Source: Candidatus Faecousia excrementipullorum
GTDB taxonomy: Bacteria; Bacillota; Clostridia; Oscillospirales; Oscillospiraceae
NCBI GenBank assembly: GCA_018712825.1
Contig: DVGG01000062.1
Location: forward strand, 1-46,993
Direction: 5' to 3'
DNA length: 46,993 bases
The position numbers were made by a program, and so were the translations under genes. Below are positions 7,115 through 14,339 of the stretch, piece after piece (the first letter of the stretch is position 1; the number at the start of each line of letters is the position of its first letter). The notes under the pieces are model-generated. The model did not search any database, was not told the origin of the DNA, and worked only from the letters and a program-made list of their open reading frames with translations.

Positions 7115-7709
7115 GAACCTGAGCGGTAAGGGCGGAAATCTCATAGGCCGTCCGGGTGGTGGGGCCGTCCTCCGTGAGCTTGGTGTACTGCCGGCTCTGA
7201 AGACGCCCGCAAATCTCAATTTTATCCCGAACCTCACATTGGGAGATTTCCAGAGCGGTGCGGCCCCAGAGGATACAGGGCAGGTAGTCTGCCCGGCGGA
7301 AGGCTCTGGGCACCGCCAGCATCACATCGCAGATTTCCCGACCCAGGGGGGTTCGCCGAAAGGTGGGGACTTTGCAGATGAGACCTTCCAGGGTCACATC
7401 GTTGATGGGTTCTCCGTCCTCCACGGTAAGGGAGGCGGCAAATACAAAGATAATCAGGTGCCGCACCCCGTCGCTTCGCTGATTGTAGGAGCGAATCTGC
7501 CCGGTGACGGTGATCATCTCCCCGGCAGAGGGGTCCAGGGCGTGAACCAGAGACTCCTCGGCAATCACCGGCAGGGTATCCACCGTGCCGGAGAGCCGGG
7601 GAACCTCCAGATAGAAGCGGTAAAACCGACGGCCGTGATTCTCATGGGAAAACTGGGGAAGCTCCCGAAGACTTCCCCGCAGGGTAATGCTGTTGGCAGT
7701 ATGTTCCAT
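7080..7709 (-). CDS. SSB-like protein with two OB folds
   Basis: A 209-residue protein made of two related OB-fold halves. Residues about 8-95 contain ITLRGSLRELPQFSH...FYRFYLEVPR and end in LIIFVFAASLTV. Residues about 103-190 contain VTLEGLICKVPTFRRTPLGREICDVMLAVPR and DKIEICGRLQSR. The second half (RTPLGREICDVMLAVNR-type) is characteristic of the single-stranded DNA-binding proteins of Bacillota. It lacks the acidic DDDIPF tail of the main replication SSB, so it is likely an accessory SSB rather than the housekeeping one. The ATG has a GAGGTGG site. The gene converges on feoB with a 35-base overlap and appears monocistronic. Confidence 0.75.
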   Translation of the reverse strand: MEHTANSITLRGSLRELPQFSHENHGRRFYRFYLEVPRLSGTVDTLPVIAEESLVHALDPSAGEMITVTGQIRSYNQRSDGVRHLIIFVFAASLTVEDGEPINDVTLEGLICKVPTFRRTPLGREICDVMLAVPRAFRRADYLPCILWGRTALEISQCEVRDKIEICGRLQSRQYTKLTEDGPTTRTAYEISALTAQVLTEEDSEENIE

Positions 7710-7775
7710 AGATCCACCTCAAATTCCAATGTATGGAACATCCTATGCACCCACAGAAAGAATTAGACCCCCATT

Positions 7776-7808
7776 GAAAAAAGCAGGAAGCACCGCCGCT
7801 TCCTGCTT
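7776..7808 (-). terminator. Terminator of the ygiQ-to-lipoprotein operon
   Basis: AAGCAGGAAGC (7781-7791) pairs with GCTTCCTGCTT (7798-7808). Read on the minus strand, the hairpin is followed by TTTTTTC. It sits 12 bases after the lipoprotein stop. Confidence 0.85.
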
Positions 7809-7819
7809 TCGCTCATTTG

Positions 7820-8341
7820 TCAGTTTTCAAAGCGAAACTGGTAAGACACCCAGGTATCCCCCACAAAAATCACCAGTCGGTAGGCTCCGTCCTGGATGCC
7901 ACCAGTAACGGACTGGGGATAGAAGATGCCGTTGGTGGAAAATTCCATTTCCGGTTCCCCCTCCACGCCGCATACATTCCAAACCCCGGCCTCCTGATGG
8001 TAGTCCGGCGGATAGTAGGCCAGCCGTATCCAGCTTTCCCCGTCATAGAATTCTACATAGGGCAGGGAAAAGTAGTAAAACCCCTTTCCCGGATTGTGGT
8101 TGGTGATGGTGTAGACGATTTCCTCAGTATCCTTGGAATAGGTGTCCTTTTCTGTTTTTACGGAAATATTGCTGTAATCCGTCTCCATCTCAAAATCCAT
8201 GGGAACCGTTTGGGTAATATCCGCCGGCGAGGGGTCAGCAAGAACCGGATAATCCCGAATTTCCTCTTTTTTGCATCCGGCTAAGCCTATGAGGATTGCA
8301 AGGGTCAAAAAACCTGCCAGGGCTTTTGTGTTTCTTTTCAT
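7820..8341 (-). CDS. Lipoprotein with an immunoglobulin-like domain
   Basis: A 173-residue predicted lipoprotein. MKRN is followed by a hydrophobic core and the lipobox LAGC, with lipidated Cys at residue 23. The mature domain (about 50-173) is beta-rich: SNISVKTEKDTYSKDTEEIVYTITN, cut here to its key piece EEIVYTITNHNPG, followed by YYFSLPYVEFYDG and a final strand WVSYQFRFEN. This resembles the bacterial Ig-like domain in which a peptide strand carries 'xxYTIxNxxxxxxxxG', found in many Clostridia lipoproteins. The ATG at 8341 with AGGTGA upstream is preferred over an in-frame GTG nine bases earlier. Last gene of the ygiQ operon. Ligand unknown. Confidence 0.75.
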   Translation of the reverse strand: MKRNTKALAGFLTLAILIGLAGCKKEEIRDYPVLADPSPADITQTVPMDFEMETDYSNISVKTEKDTYSKDTEEIVYTITNHNPGKGFYYFSLPYVEFYDGESWIRLAYYPPDYHQEAGVWNVCGVEGEPEMEFSTNGIFYPQSVTGGIQDGAYRLVIFVGDTWVSYQFRFEN

Positions 8342-8366
8342 GACAATCACCTATGGGGAAATTGGG

Positions 8367-8606
8367 TTATCTGTTCCCGGCCTTTTGCACCTTGTACCGG
8401 ATGACAGCCTTGATGACCAGGCAGACCACCGCCGCCCCGAGGGCGCAAATCCCATACAGAAGAATTCCTGTATACCAGGGAGCCGACTGGGCGGCGTAGA
8501 GCTGGGGATGGGCGTTATAATCCCAGACAACATAGATTGCGTACCCACCAAACACACCAACGAAAGCACCGATAATGATGTTCAGAGCGTGATTCAGCTT
8601 TTTCAT
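8367..8606 (-). CDS. 79-aa membrane protein with two helices
   Basis: A small membrane protein. Helix 1 covers residues about 8-28 (ALNIIIGAFVGVFGGYAIYVV), helix 2 about 44-65 (YTGILLYGICALGAAVVCLVI), and the tail is basic (RYKVQKAGNR). No family is recognised. AAAGGA lies nine bases before the ATG. It sits between the VanZ-like gene and the lipoprotein gene in the same direction with short gaps (21 and 25 bases), so it belongs to the ygiQ operon. Confidence 0.7.
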   Translation of the reverse strand: MKKLNHALNIIIGAFVGVFGGYAIYVVWDYNAHPQLYAAQSAPWYTGILLYGICALGAAVVCLVIKAVIRYKVQKAGNR

Positions 8607-8627
8607 AGAAAAAATCCTTTCTATCCT

Positions 8628-9089
8628 TTATCTTCTGGTAATGCGCTCCAGCAAAAATCCCAGGGACATCCCGGACAGGTTCAGAATCAAATCGTCCACA
8701 TCAAAGCAGCCCAGAAGGGTCACCAGCTGCAGCAGCTCCACCGCCAGCATGATGGCAAAGCACAAAAGGAAGAACCGCAGAAAATTTTGCAGAGCCTTGG
8801 ACACCTTGGGCAGCAGAAAGCCCACAGGGATAAACAACAGCACATTTCCCGCCAGATTGATGAAGCAGTGGCGGACAAGATAGGCGTTGTCACTGTGAAA
8901 TACCACCCAAAGGTAGTTGCCGATGGTGAAAAAGGGCTTGAGATTCCGGTTGTAGCCCAGCTGCTCTTCATAGGTAAGCCCTTCAATCCAGCCGGCAGAG
9001 CGGCCGAACAGCAGCCACAGCATAAAAAGGCTGTATAGAATCAGAAGGCCCCGCCACAAGGGCTTGGTGTTGGGTTTGCTTCGTTTCAT
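8628..9089 (-). CDS. VanZ-like family membrane protein
   Basis: A 153-residue VanZ-family protein with four or five membrane helices. The family signature is complete: NLKPF (residues about 49-53), NLAGNVLLFIPVGFLLP (about 78-94), LAVELLQLVTLLGCFDVDDLILN, cut here to ELLQL and FDVDDLILN (about 118-136), and a final GxxLGF helix. VanZ gives low-level teicoplanin resistance in enterococci, but most chromosomal homologues in Clostridia have no proven role. It begins 15 bases after the ygiQ stop, so the two are co-transcribed; no van cluster is nearby. Confidence 0.88.
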   Translation of the reverse strand: MKRSKPNTKPLWRGLLILYSLFMLWLLFGRSAGWIEGLTYEEQLGYNRNLKPFFTIGNYLWVVFHSDNAYLVRHCFINLAGNVLLFIPVGFLLPKVSKALQNFLRFFLLCFAIMLAVELLQLVTLLGCFDVDDLILNLSGMSLGFLLERITRR

Positions 9090-9104
9090 AGGCAGCTTCC
9101 TTGC

Positions 9105-11012
9105 TTACTTGGATTTTCCCTTCTGCCTGGGAATGGCCTTTTTCCCGGAAACCGGCTTTCCCCGGGCGGGACGAACCTTTGCCGGGGCCTTGGGTGGCGG
9201 AGCCAGGTGCTTTCCCGGTCTGGGAGGCACCGCCCGGATGAGGCACTTGGGGCCGGAGCCGATGAGATCCTCCCGGTGAGCCTTCAGCAGAGCCTCCCGC
9301 ACCAGATAGTAGTTCTTGGGGTCCCGGTACTGGATGAGCGCCCGCTGCATGGCCTTCTCGTGGGGATCGGTGGGGACATATACCTTTTCCATGGTACGGG
9401 GATCCAGCCCGGTATAGTACATCACCGTGGACAAAGTGGAGGGGGTGGGGTAAAAATCCTGCACCTGCTCCGGGTTGTAGCCCATGTCCCGGATGTACTC
9501 CGCCAGCTTCACCGCCTCCTGCATGGTGGAGCCGGGGTGGCTGGACATGAGATAGGGGACCAGAAACTGCTTCATGCCGTACTGGTGGTTCAGGGCAAAA
9601 TACTTCTCCACGAACCGGTTGTAAACCCCGTTTTTGGGTTTGCCCATGTAGGACAGCACCACGTCGGACACGTGCTCCGGCGCCACCTTCAGCTGTCCGG
9701 AGATATGGTATTGCACCAGCTCCTTGAAGAAGGTGTCCTTCTTGTCCGCCAGCAGATAGTCAAAGCGGATGCCGCTGCGGACGAACACCTTCTTCACCCC
9801 GGGGAGCTTCCGCAGCTTCCGCAGAAGGCTCACATAGTCGGCGTGATCCGCCCGGAGGTTTTTGCAGGGGGTGGGGTAGAGGCACTGCCGGTTGGGGCAG
9901 GTGCCCTTGGTCAGCTGCTTTTCACAGCCGGGGAACCGGAAGTTGGCGGTGGGGCCGCCCACATCGTGAATGTAGCCCTTGAAGTCCGGGTCCTTTGTCA
10001 TAAGCTCAGCCTCTTTCAGGATGGACGCATGGCTTCTGGCCTGGATAATCCGCCCCTGATGGAAGGTAAGGGCGCAGAAGGAGCAGGCGCCGAAGCAGCC
10101 CCGGCAGCTTACCAGGCTGAATTTGACTTCTTCAATGGCAGGCACGCCCCCCAGCTTCTCATAGCTGGGATGGTAGTTGCGGCAGTAGGGAAGGGCGTAG
10201 ATGGCATCCATCTCCTGGGTGGTCAGGGGCTTCTGAGGGGGATTCTGCACCACAAATTCATTGCCGTAGGGCTCTGCCAGCCGCTTGGCGGTGAAGGGAT
10301 CGCAATTCTGGTACTGAATCCGGAAGCTCTCCGCATAGGCCCGGCGGTTTTCCTTCAGCCGGTCAAATCCGGGCAGCACAATGGTGGGGAAGCTCTCGTC
10401 CAGCTGCCGGGTGCGGAACACCGTGCCATCGATGTAGGTGATGTCCTTCACATCCATCCCGGCGTTGAGGGCCTCGGCAATCTCCACAATGCTCTTTTCG
10501 CCCATGCCATAGGACAGAAGGTCTGCCTGACTGTCCAGGAGGATGGAGCGCTTCATGGAGTCGGAGAGATAGTCGTAGTGGGCCAGCCGCCGCAGGCTGG
10601 CTTCAATGCCGCCGATGATAATGGGCACATCCTTGTAAACCTGGCGGATAAGGTTGCAGTAAACCACCGTGGCATAGTCCGGCCGCTTGCCCATGACCCC
10701 GCCGGGGGTGTAGGCATCGGTCTTGCGGCGGCGCTTGGAAACGGCGTAGTGGTTCACCATGGGGTCGATGTTGCCGCCGGTGACTAAAAATCCCAGCCGG
10801 GGACGGCCGTAAATATCAATGGACATGGGATTCTTCCAGTCGGGCTGGGAGATGATCCCCACGGAATACCCGGCCTGCTCCAGAACCCGGCTGATGATGG
10901 CATGACCGAAGGAGGGATGGTCCACATAGGCATCCCCGATGACATACACAAAGTCGCACTGACTCCAGCCTCTTTCTATCATATCCTGTCTGCAAAGGGG
11001 TAAAAATTCCAT
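9105..11012 (-). CDS. ygiQ: YgiQ family radical SAM protein
   Basis: A 635-residue member of the YgiQ (UPF0313) radical SAM family; the reaction is unknown. The radical SAM cluster motif C-x3-C-x2-C is at Cys306, Cys310 and Cys313 in [10 protein letters not shown]. The N-terminal domain carries the family blocks [20 protein letters not shown] and GGIEASLRR, cut here to [11 protein letters not shown] and GGIEASLRR. It continues into a TIM-barrel region and a basic proline-rich tail (residues about 590-635: [18 protein letters not shown] and KGKSK) that probably is disordered. ATG 11012 has a CGGGAGG site. First gene of a four-gene minus-strand operon. Confidence 0.93.
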   Translation of the reverse strand: MEFLPLCRQDMIERGWSQCDFVYVIGDAYVDHPSFGHAIISRVLEQAGYSVGIISQPDWKNPMSIDIYGRPRLGFLVTGGNIDPMVNHYAVSKRRRKTDAYTPGGVMGKRPDYATVVYCNLIRQVYKDVPIIIGGIEASLRRLAHYDYLSDSMKRSILLDSQADLLSYGMGEKSIVEIAEALNAGMDVKDITYIDGTVFRTRQLDESFPTIVLPGFDRLKENRRAYAESFRIQYQNCDPFTAKRLAEPYGNEFVVQNPPQKPLTTQEMDAIYALPYCRNYHPSYEKLGGVPAIEEVKFSLVSCRGCFGACSFCALTFHQGRIIQARSHASILKEAELMTKDPDFKGYIHDVGGPTANFRFPGCEKQLTKGTCPNRQCLYPTPCKNLRADHADYVSLLRKLRKLPGVKKVFVRSGIRFDYLLADKKDTFFKELVQYHISGQLKVAPEHVSDVVLSYMGKPKNGVYNRFVEKYFALNHQYGMKQFLVPYLMSSHPGSTMQEAVKLAEYIRDMGYNPEQVQDFYPTPSTLSTVMYYTGLDPRTMEKVYVPTDPHEKAMQRALIQYRDPKNYYLVREALLKAHREDLIGSGPKCLIRAVPPRPGKHLAPPPKAPAKVRPARGKPVSGKKAIPRQKGKSK

Positions 11013-11038
11013 AACCGGCCTCCCGAAATGTTTTGACC

Positions 11039-11047
11039 ATTATACCA
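11039..11047 (-). promoter_or_regulatory. Extended -10 promoter of ygiQ
   Basis: On the minus strand TGGTATAAT forms an extended -10 element (TGnTATAAT) about 27 bases upstream of the ATG. The -35 hexamer 17 bases upstream (TTTTCT) is poor, which fits an extended -10 promoter. Confidence 0.55.
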
Positions 11048-11126
11048 TCGATTTCGGGAAAAGAAAAGGGGATTGGACGGCCCAAAACCCTCCAAAAAAT
11101 ATTTTGAAAAATTTTTCAAAAAACAG

Positions 11127-11155
11127 TTGACAAAACCCGATACCCATGGTATCAT
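11127..11155 (+). promoter_or_regulatory. Promoter of the tRNA-Leu gene
   Basis: A perfect TTGACA (11127-11132), a 17-base spacer and TATCAT (11150-11155), 41 bases upstream of the tRNA. Confidence 0.85.
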
Positions 11156-11196
11156 ATCGGAGCGTTGAGCGAAAGCCCAACAGCGAAATGAAAAAT

Positions 11197-11284
11197 GCGC
11201 GAGTGGTGGAATTGGTAGACTCGCTAGATTCAGGTTCTAGTGCTCATTCCGGGCATGCGGGTTCAAGTCCCGCCTCGCGCACCA
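11197..11284 (+). tRNA. tRNA-Leu(CAG)
   Basis: The acceptor stem GCGCGAG/CTCGCGC is perfect, with discriminator A and an encoded CCA (11282-11284). The D region is GTGGAATTGGTAGAC. The anticodon arm is CTAGA-TTCAGGT-TCTAG with anticodon CAG. A long variable arm follows (TGCTCATTCCGGGCA), typical of class II tRNA-Leu, then T arm GCGGG-TTCAAGT-CCCGC. It has its own promoter and terminator, so it is a single-gene unit. Confidence 0.97.
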
Positions 11285-11291
11285 CAGAGAA

Positions 11292-11325
11292 ACAGAGCAG
11301 ATAATTTTGTCTGCTCTGTTTTTGC
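11292..11325 (+). terminator. Terminator after tRNA-Leu
   Basis: ACAGAGCAGA (11292-11301) pairs with TCTGCTCTGT (11310-11319), followed by TTTTTGCTGTTTTT. Confidence 0.9.
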
Positions 11326-11664
11326 TGTTTTTCGGAATTTTTCGGAGAATCCCAAACTTAATGGAAAATTGTTTTTCGGCTGTTCTGCTTGTTTTATGGC
11401 GGCTCGGTTATGAAAATGGCGATAAAATGGCGATGAAATTGACGATGAAATAGTTTTACCCCCTCCCGGGCGCTGTGGCCGGGAGGGGGTGGCTTTGTGG
11501 TGCTTTGGCAGGCGTGGCGTACCCCTGCATCTCTCGGGTTTATCCCTGTCTGTACCGGCGGCGTGTGGCTGCCACGAAATTGACCACCTCAAAGCATCGC
11601 CATTACCTGACAATAGAACAACAAATCATAGAATCTTTGTAAAGAAGTATTCCTGGTTTGGGAA
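11326..11664. other. Intergenic stretch with short tandem repeats and a GC-rich hairpin
   Basis: No gene is supported here. Three imperfect 11-12-base units (AATGGCGATAA, AATGGCGATGA, ATTGACGATGA) lie at about 11415-11450. They fall in a 30-codon open frame (11361-11453) that lacks a ribosome site. At 11459-11489 there is a perfect 11-base-pair hairpin, CCCCCTCCCGG/CCGGGAGGGGG. Its minus-strand tail TAAAACTATTT is a weak T run, so it may end transcripts of the collagen-like gene, although about 175 bases after its stop. I see nothing in 11490-11664. Confidence 0.5.
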
Positions 11665-12903
11665 TCATTGGGAATTGCCGGGCTCCAGCTTGAGGATGCA
11701 CAGGGAAAGGGCACCGGAGCGGGCGGTGGTGTCGCTGTTGAAGGTCAGGGTGAAGGTGGTCTGGGCAGGGGCATTGAGAATCAGACCGTGGGCACCCCAG
11801 GCGGTGGTCTTGGGAGTTCCGGTTTTGCTGTAGATTCCGTCATCCAGATGGGAGGTGCCGTTATAGGTGGGGGTCACCTGCATATACCCGGCATTGTCCA
11901 AAATGGCGGAAGCCCCGTAGAAAATATAATAGTATCCGGGCTCCAGCAGGACTTTGTTATTACCCTGGAGGGTAATATTTCCGGTGGTGTCGGTGGTTCG
12001 GGCTTGCAGGGGCATGAGGTTCCCGCTGGTAAAAGCGGTCTCATAGTTGTTGAAAGAAGCAAATGTGCTGGTGCCGGGAGCGCCCTGAGCCCCCGGTTCG
12101 CCCTGGGGTCCCTGCGGCCCGACTGCCCCCTGGGGCCCCTCCGGCCCCTGAGGCCCGGCTTCACCCTGCGGCCCTTGGGGACCCTGCGGTCCGACTGCCC
12201 CCTGGGGACCCTCCGGTCCCTGGGGCCCGGCTACACCCTGTGGCCCCTCCGGCCCCTGAGGCCCGACTTCACCCTGAGGCCCCTCCGGCCCCTGAGGTCC
12301 GGCTTCACCCTGCGGCCCTTGGGGCCCCTGAGGCCCGGTTTCACCCTGTGGCCCCTCCGGCCCCTGAGGTCCGGCTTCGCCCTGCGGCCCTTGGGGACCC
12401 TGAGGTCCGGCTTCACCCTGAGGCCCCTCCGGCCCCTGAGGCCCGACTTCACCCTGAGGCCCCTCTGGCCCCTGAGGTCCGGTTTCGCCCTGAGGCCCCT
12501 CCGGTCCCTGAGGCCCGACTGCCCCCTGTGGCCCCTCCGGTCCCTGGGGGCCGGTCGCACCCTGGGGCCCTTGGGGACCCTGCGGCCCGGTTTCGCCCTG
12601 CGGCCCTTGGGGTCCCTGAGGTCCGGTCGCACCCTGAGGACCCTCTGGCCCCTGGGGCCCGGCTACACCCTGAGGACCCTCCGGTCCCTGGGGGCCGGTT
12701 TCGCCCTGGGGCCCGGTTTCGCCTTGAGGACCCTGTGGTCCGGGACAGCCCCGGGGACCCTGGGGCCCGGGACAGCCTCTGGGCCCCTGAGGGCCCGGTT
12801 CTCCCTGGGGGCCGGGAATCCCCTGGCATGGGCAGCAGGCGAAACAGAACCCGCCAACACTTTTGGGCTGGGGGAATCTGGGGAGTTTGTTGTTGTCTGA
12901 CAT
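11665..12903 (-). CDS. Collagen-like repeat protein with C-terminal jelly-roll-type domain
   Basis: The N-terminus (residues 1-28) is polar then Cys-rich ([11 protein letters not shown]) with no signal peptide. Residues about 29-277 are some 80 uninterrupted Gly-X-Y collagen triplets, mostly repeats of [13 protein letters not shown]. The last 135 residues form a beta-rich domain ([39 protein letters not shown]), resembling the TNF/C1q-like trimerisation head of BclA-type exosporium glycoproteins. No secretion signal plus a collagen stalk is the usual layout of spore-surface filaments assembled from the mother cell. A sigma-K-like promoter lies upstream. Repeat number is likely to vary by slippage. 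Function in spore surface or adhesion is inferred. Confidence 0.85.
   Translation of the reverse strand: MSDNNKLPRFPQPKSVGGFCFACCPCQGIPGPQGEPGPQGPRGCPGPQGPRGCPGPQGPQGETGPQGETGPQGPEGPQGVAGPQGPEGPQGATGPQGPQGPQGETGPQGPQGPQGATGPQGPEGPQGAVGPQGPEGPQGETGPQGPEGPQGEVGPQGPEGPQGEAGPQGPQGPQGEAGPQGPEGPQGETGPQGPQGPQGEAGPQGPEGPQGEVGPQGPEGPQGVAGPQGPEGPQGAVGPQGPQGPQGEAGPQGPEGPQGAVGPQGPQGEPGAQGAPGTSTFASFNNYETAFTSGNLMPLQARTTDTTGNITLQGNNKVLLEPGYYYIFYGASAILDNAGYMQVTPTYNGTSHLDDGIYSKTGTPKTTAWGAHGLILNAPAQTTFTLTFNSDTTARSGALSLCILKLEPGNSQ
12070..12820 (-). repeat. Tandem 9/18-base repeats encoding the collagen stalk
   Basis: Dozens of GC-rich units, each encoding Gly-Pro-Gln-Gly-Pro-Glu/Gln or a close variant, run without interruption. 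Units differ at third positions, so they are old rather than freshly amplified. The repeats leave the opposite strand open as well, which gives a long but meaningless antisense frame. Confidence 0.85.
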
Positions 12904-12940
12904 ATTGCATCACTGCCTTTCTGGAAGATATTTTCATACC

Positions 12941-12967
12941 AGAATATGCAGCAGGAGAAAAGGGTGT
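12941..12967 (-). promoter_or_regulatory. Possible sigma-K promoter of the collagen-like gene
   Basis: On the minus strand AC (12967-12966), 17 bases, then CATATTCTG (12948-12940). The sigma-K consensus is AC-N17-CATAnnnTA; only the final A differs. It lies about 37 bases upstream of the ATG. The match is short and read by eye. Confidence 0.35.
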
Positions 12968-13009
12968 GAAAAGTGCGCCTGTCCCGATTTGAGGCAGGCG
13001 CAAGCTTTG

Positions 13010-13888
13010 TCAGGAATTTTTGGAATTGGGTGCCGGTTCGCCGATGGTGACCGGATGGAAGCCCTCTCCGTGGACCTCGTTGGATTCCAGGACAATCAGG
13101 AAGGAACTGGGATCAGCGGCCTTGGCGGCTTTTTGTACCAGATACATCTCCCGGTTGTTGCAGGCGCACATCACCACCTGCCGGGTGTCTCCCTTGTAGC
13201 CGCCCTGGGCGGGAAGAATGGTGGAGCCCCGGCCGCAGCATTGGTCGATGACCTGGCAGATTTTTTCTCCCTGGTCGGTGACAATCAGGGCCATTTTCCC
13301 TGCGTTGATGCCGTACATCATCTTGTCCACCGCCACGGCGTACAGGTAGCTGACAATCATGCCGTAGATAATGCCGTCAATATCCCGGAACAACAGGCTT
13401 CCCAGAGCAATGATAATCACATCGGAGACGAAGATGATTTTGCCCAGGGAGAGGTAGGGGAATTTGGCCTTCACCGCCATGGTGATAAAGTCGGCACCGC
13501 CGGTGGAGGAGTTTTGCATATAAATCAAGGCGTAGCCGATGCCTGCAATCACGCCGGTGCAAAGGGCCGCCAGCAGCCGGCTGCCGGTGTAAACGGGGAA
13601 CAGGGGGGCTACATAGTCGATAAGCACAGAGGAGACAATCATGCAGCGCACCGAGCTGATGAAGAAGTTTTTGCCCAGCAGCCGATAGCACAAAAGGGCC
13701 ACGGGAATGTTCATCACAATGGTGGAAAGACCGATGGGAATCCCGAACAGGTGATAAAGAATGATGGAAATACCGGAAAAACCGGTTAAGGGAAACTCAG
13801 CCTGAACGGCAAAGTTGTAAATGGCGGCGGCAATCATGATGCTGCCCACCAGTTCAAAAAACATTTGGGTGAGATGTCTTTTTTTCAT
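13010..13888 (-). CDS. YitT family membrane protein
   Basis: A 292-residue YitT-family protein. Residues about 1-205 hold five or six membrane helices with family blocks FAVQAEFPLTGFSGISIIL, cut here to PLTGFSGIS, then NSSTGGADFI and DGIIYGMIVSYL. The C-terminal cytosolic DUF2179 domain (about 210-290) has MALIVTDQGEKIC, GRGSTILPAQGGYKGDTRQVV (key part GRGSTILPAQGGY) and a final EVHGEGF. Function is not established; DUF2179 resembles ligand-binding domains. ATG 13888 has an AAAGGAGG site; the upstream extension would run through the leader hairpin and is rejected. Transcribed divergently from the sdpR cassette. Confidence 0.92.
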   Translation of the reverse strand: MKKRHLTQMFFELVGSIMIAAAIYNFAVQAEFPLTGFSGISIILYHLFGIPIGLSTIVMNIPVALLCYRLLGKNFFISSVRCMIVSSVLIDYVAPLFPVYTGSRLLAALCTGVIAGIGYALIYMQNSSTGGADFITMAVKAKFPYLSLGKIIFVSDVIIIALGSLLFRDIDGIIYGMIVSYLYAVAVDKMMYGINAGKMALIVTDQGEKICQVIDQCCGRGSTILPAQGGYKGDTRQVVMCACNNREMYLVQKAAKAADPSSFLIVLESNEVHGEGFHPVTIGEPAPNSKNS

Positions 13889-13906
13889 CACAATCCTCCT
13901 TTTGAA

Positions 13907-13947
13907 AAAAGAGCTCAGGCGTACATATAATACGCCTAAGCTCTTTT
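13907..13947 (-). promoter_or_regulatory. Terminator-like hairpin at the 5' end of the yitT mRNA
   Basis: Two 17-base arms (13907-13923 and 13931-13947) pair around a 7-base loop. On the minus strand the only non-Watson-Crick pair is G-U, whereas on the plus strand it would be an A-C mismatch, so selection is for the minus-strand RNA. The 3' arm ends in TTTTTT, as in an intrinsic terminator, just upstream of the AGGAGG site. The promoter -10 is only nine bases away, so the hairpin occupies the very start of the transcript. Confidence 0.7.
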
Positions 13948-13955
13948 CCAATAAA

Positions 13956-13985
13956 ATTATAGCACAAAAATAAAAATAATGTCAA
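13956..13985 (-). promoter_or_regulatory. Promoter of yitT
   Basis: On the minus strand a perfect TTGACA (13985-13980), an 18-base spacer, and a perfect TATAAT (13961-13956). Its -35 lies nine bases from the -35 of the divergent sdpR promoter. Confidence 0.85.
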
Positions 13986-13994
13986 GACGGGCGG

Positions 13995-14023
13995 TTGACA
14001 AAATCCTTGCCGGATGCTATCAT
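13995..14023 (+). promoter_or_regulatory. Promoter of the sdpR-sdpI cassette
   Basis: TTGACA (13995-14000), a 17-base spacer, TATCAT (14018-14023). The start site would fall inside the palindrome at 14028-14050. Confidence 0.8.
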
Positions 14024-14027
14024 ATAA

Positions 14028-14050
14028 TTAACAATTAGGTTAAATGTTAA
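14028..14050. promoter_or_regulatory. Candidate operator of the ArsR-family regulator
   Basis: TTAACA (14028-14033) and TGTTAA (14045-14050) form an inverted repeat over the predicted transcription start and just before the AAAGGAGG site. ArsR-family repressors bind such AT-rich dyads, so autorepression is likely. Confidence 0.5.
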
Positions 14051-14063
14051 AGGAGGCGATACC

Positions 14064-14339
14064 ATGTCCCTGCAAAAGACCTTGCGGGCCCTGGCGGACC
14101 CCACCCGCCGGAAGATTCTCAATCTTCTGAAAAACGGAAGGATGTCCGCCGGGGAGATTACCGACTGCTTTTCCGTCACCGCAGCCTCCATATCCCGGCA
14201 CCTGTCGGTGCTGAAGGAAGCGGATTTGATTCGGGACAGCCGGGAAGGAAAGTTCATTTACTATCAGCTCAACGCCTCTGTGCTGGAGGAGATTATGCTG
14301 TGGCTGACGGACCTGAAAGGAGAGGAAGAACATGATTAA
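14064..14339 (+). CDS. ArsR/SdpR-family transcriptional repressor
   Basis: A 91-residue winged-helix protein of the ArsR family, SdpR branch. It starts with LRALADPTRRKILNLLKNGRMS (family core ALADPTRRKIL), has the recognition helix SAASISRHL-type segment TAASISRHLSVLKEADLI, and a wing RDSREGKFIYYQL. It lacks the CxC metal-binding motif of ArsR/SmtB sensors, as SdpR does. In Bacillus subtilis, SdpR is sequestered at the membrane by SdpI bound to the toxin SdpC. The stop overlaps the start of sdpI by eight bases, so the two are translationally coupled. It has a strong AAAGGAGG site. Confidence 0.9.
   Translation: MSLQKTLRALADPTRRKILNLLKNGRMSAGEITDCFSVTAASISRHLSVLKEADLIRDSREGKFIYYQLNASVLEEIMLWLTDLKGEEEHD

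Noticed and set aside
9105..9240. Frameshift at the end of ygiQ because of the basic tail
   Set aside because: The Pro/Lys/Arg-rich tail is a common variable end of YgiQ proteins and the frame is closed properly before the vanZ-like gene.
11263..11613. 116-codon frame on the minus strand downstream of tRNA-Leu
   Set aside because: It includes part of the tRNA and its terminator, lacks a ribosome site and resembles nothing.
11668..12900. Open reading frame of 410 codons antisense to the collagen-like gene
   Set aside because: It is a by-product of the GC-rich Gly-Pro-Gln codon repeats, gives a monotonous Leu-Arg-Pro protein, and has no ribosome site.
11665..12903. Possible CRISPR-like repeat array
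   Set aside because: The repeats are 9/18 bases, contiguous and coding for collagen triplets; there are no spacers.
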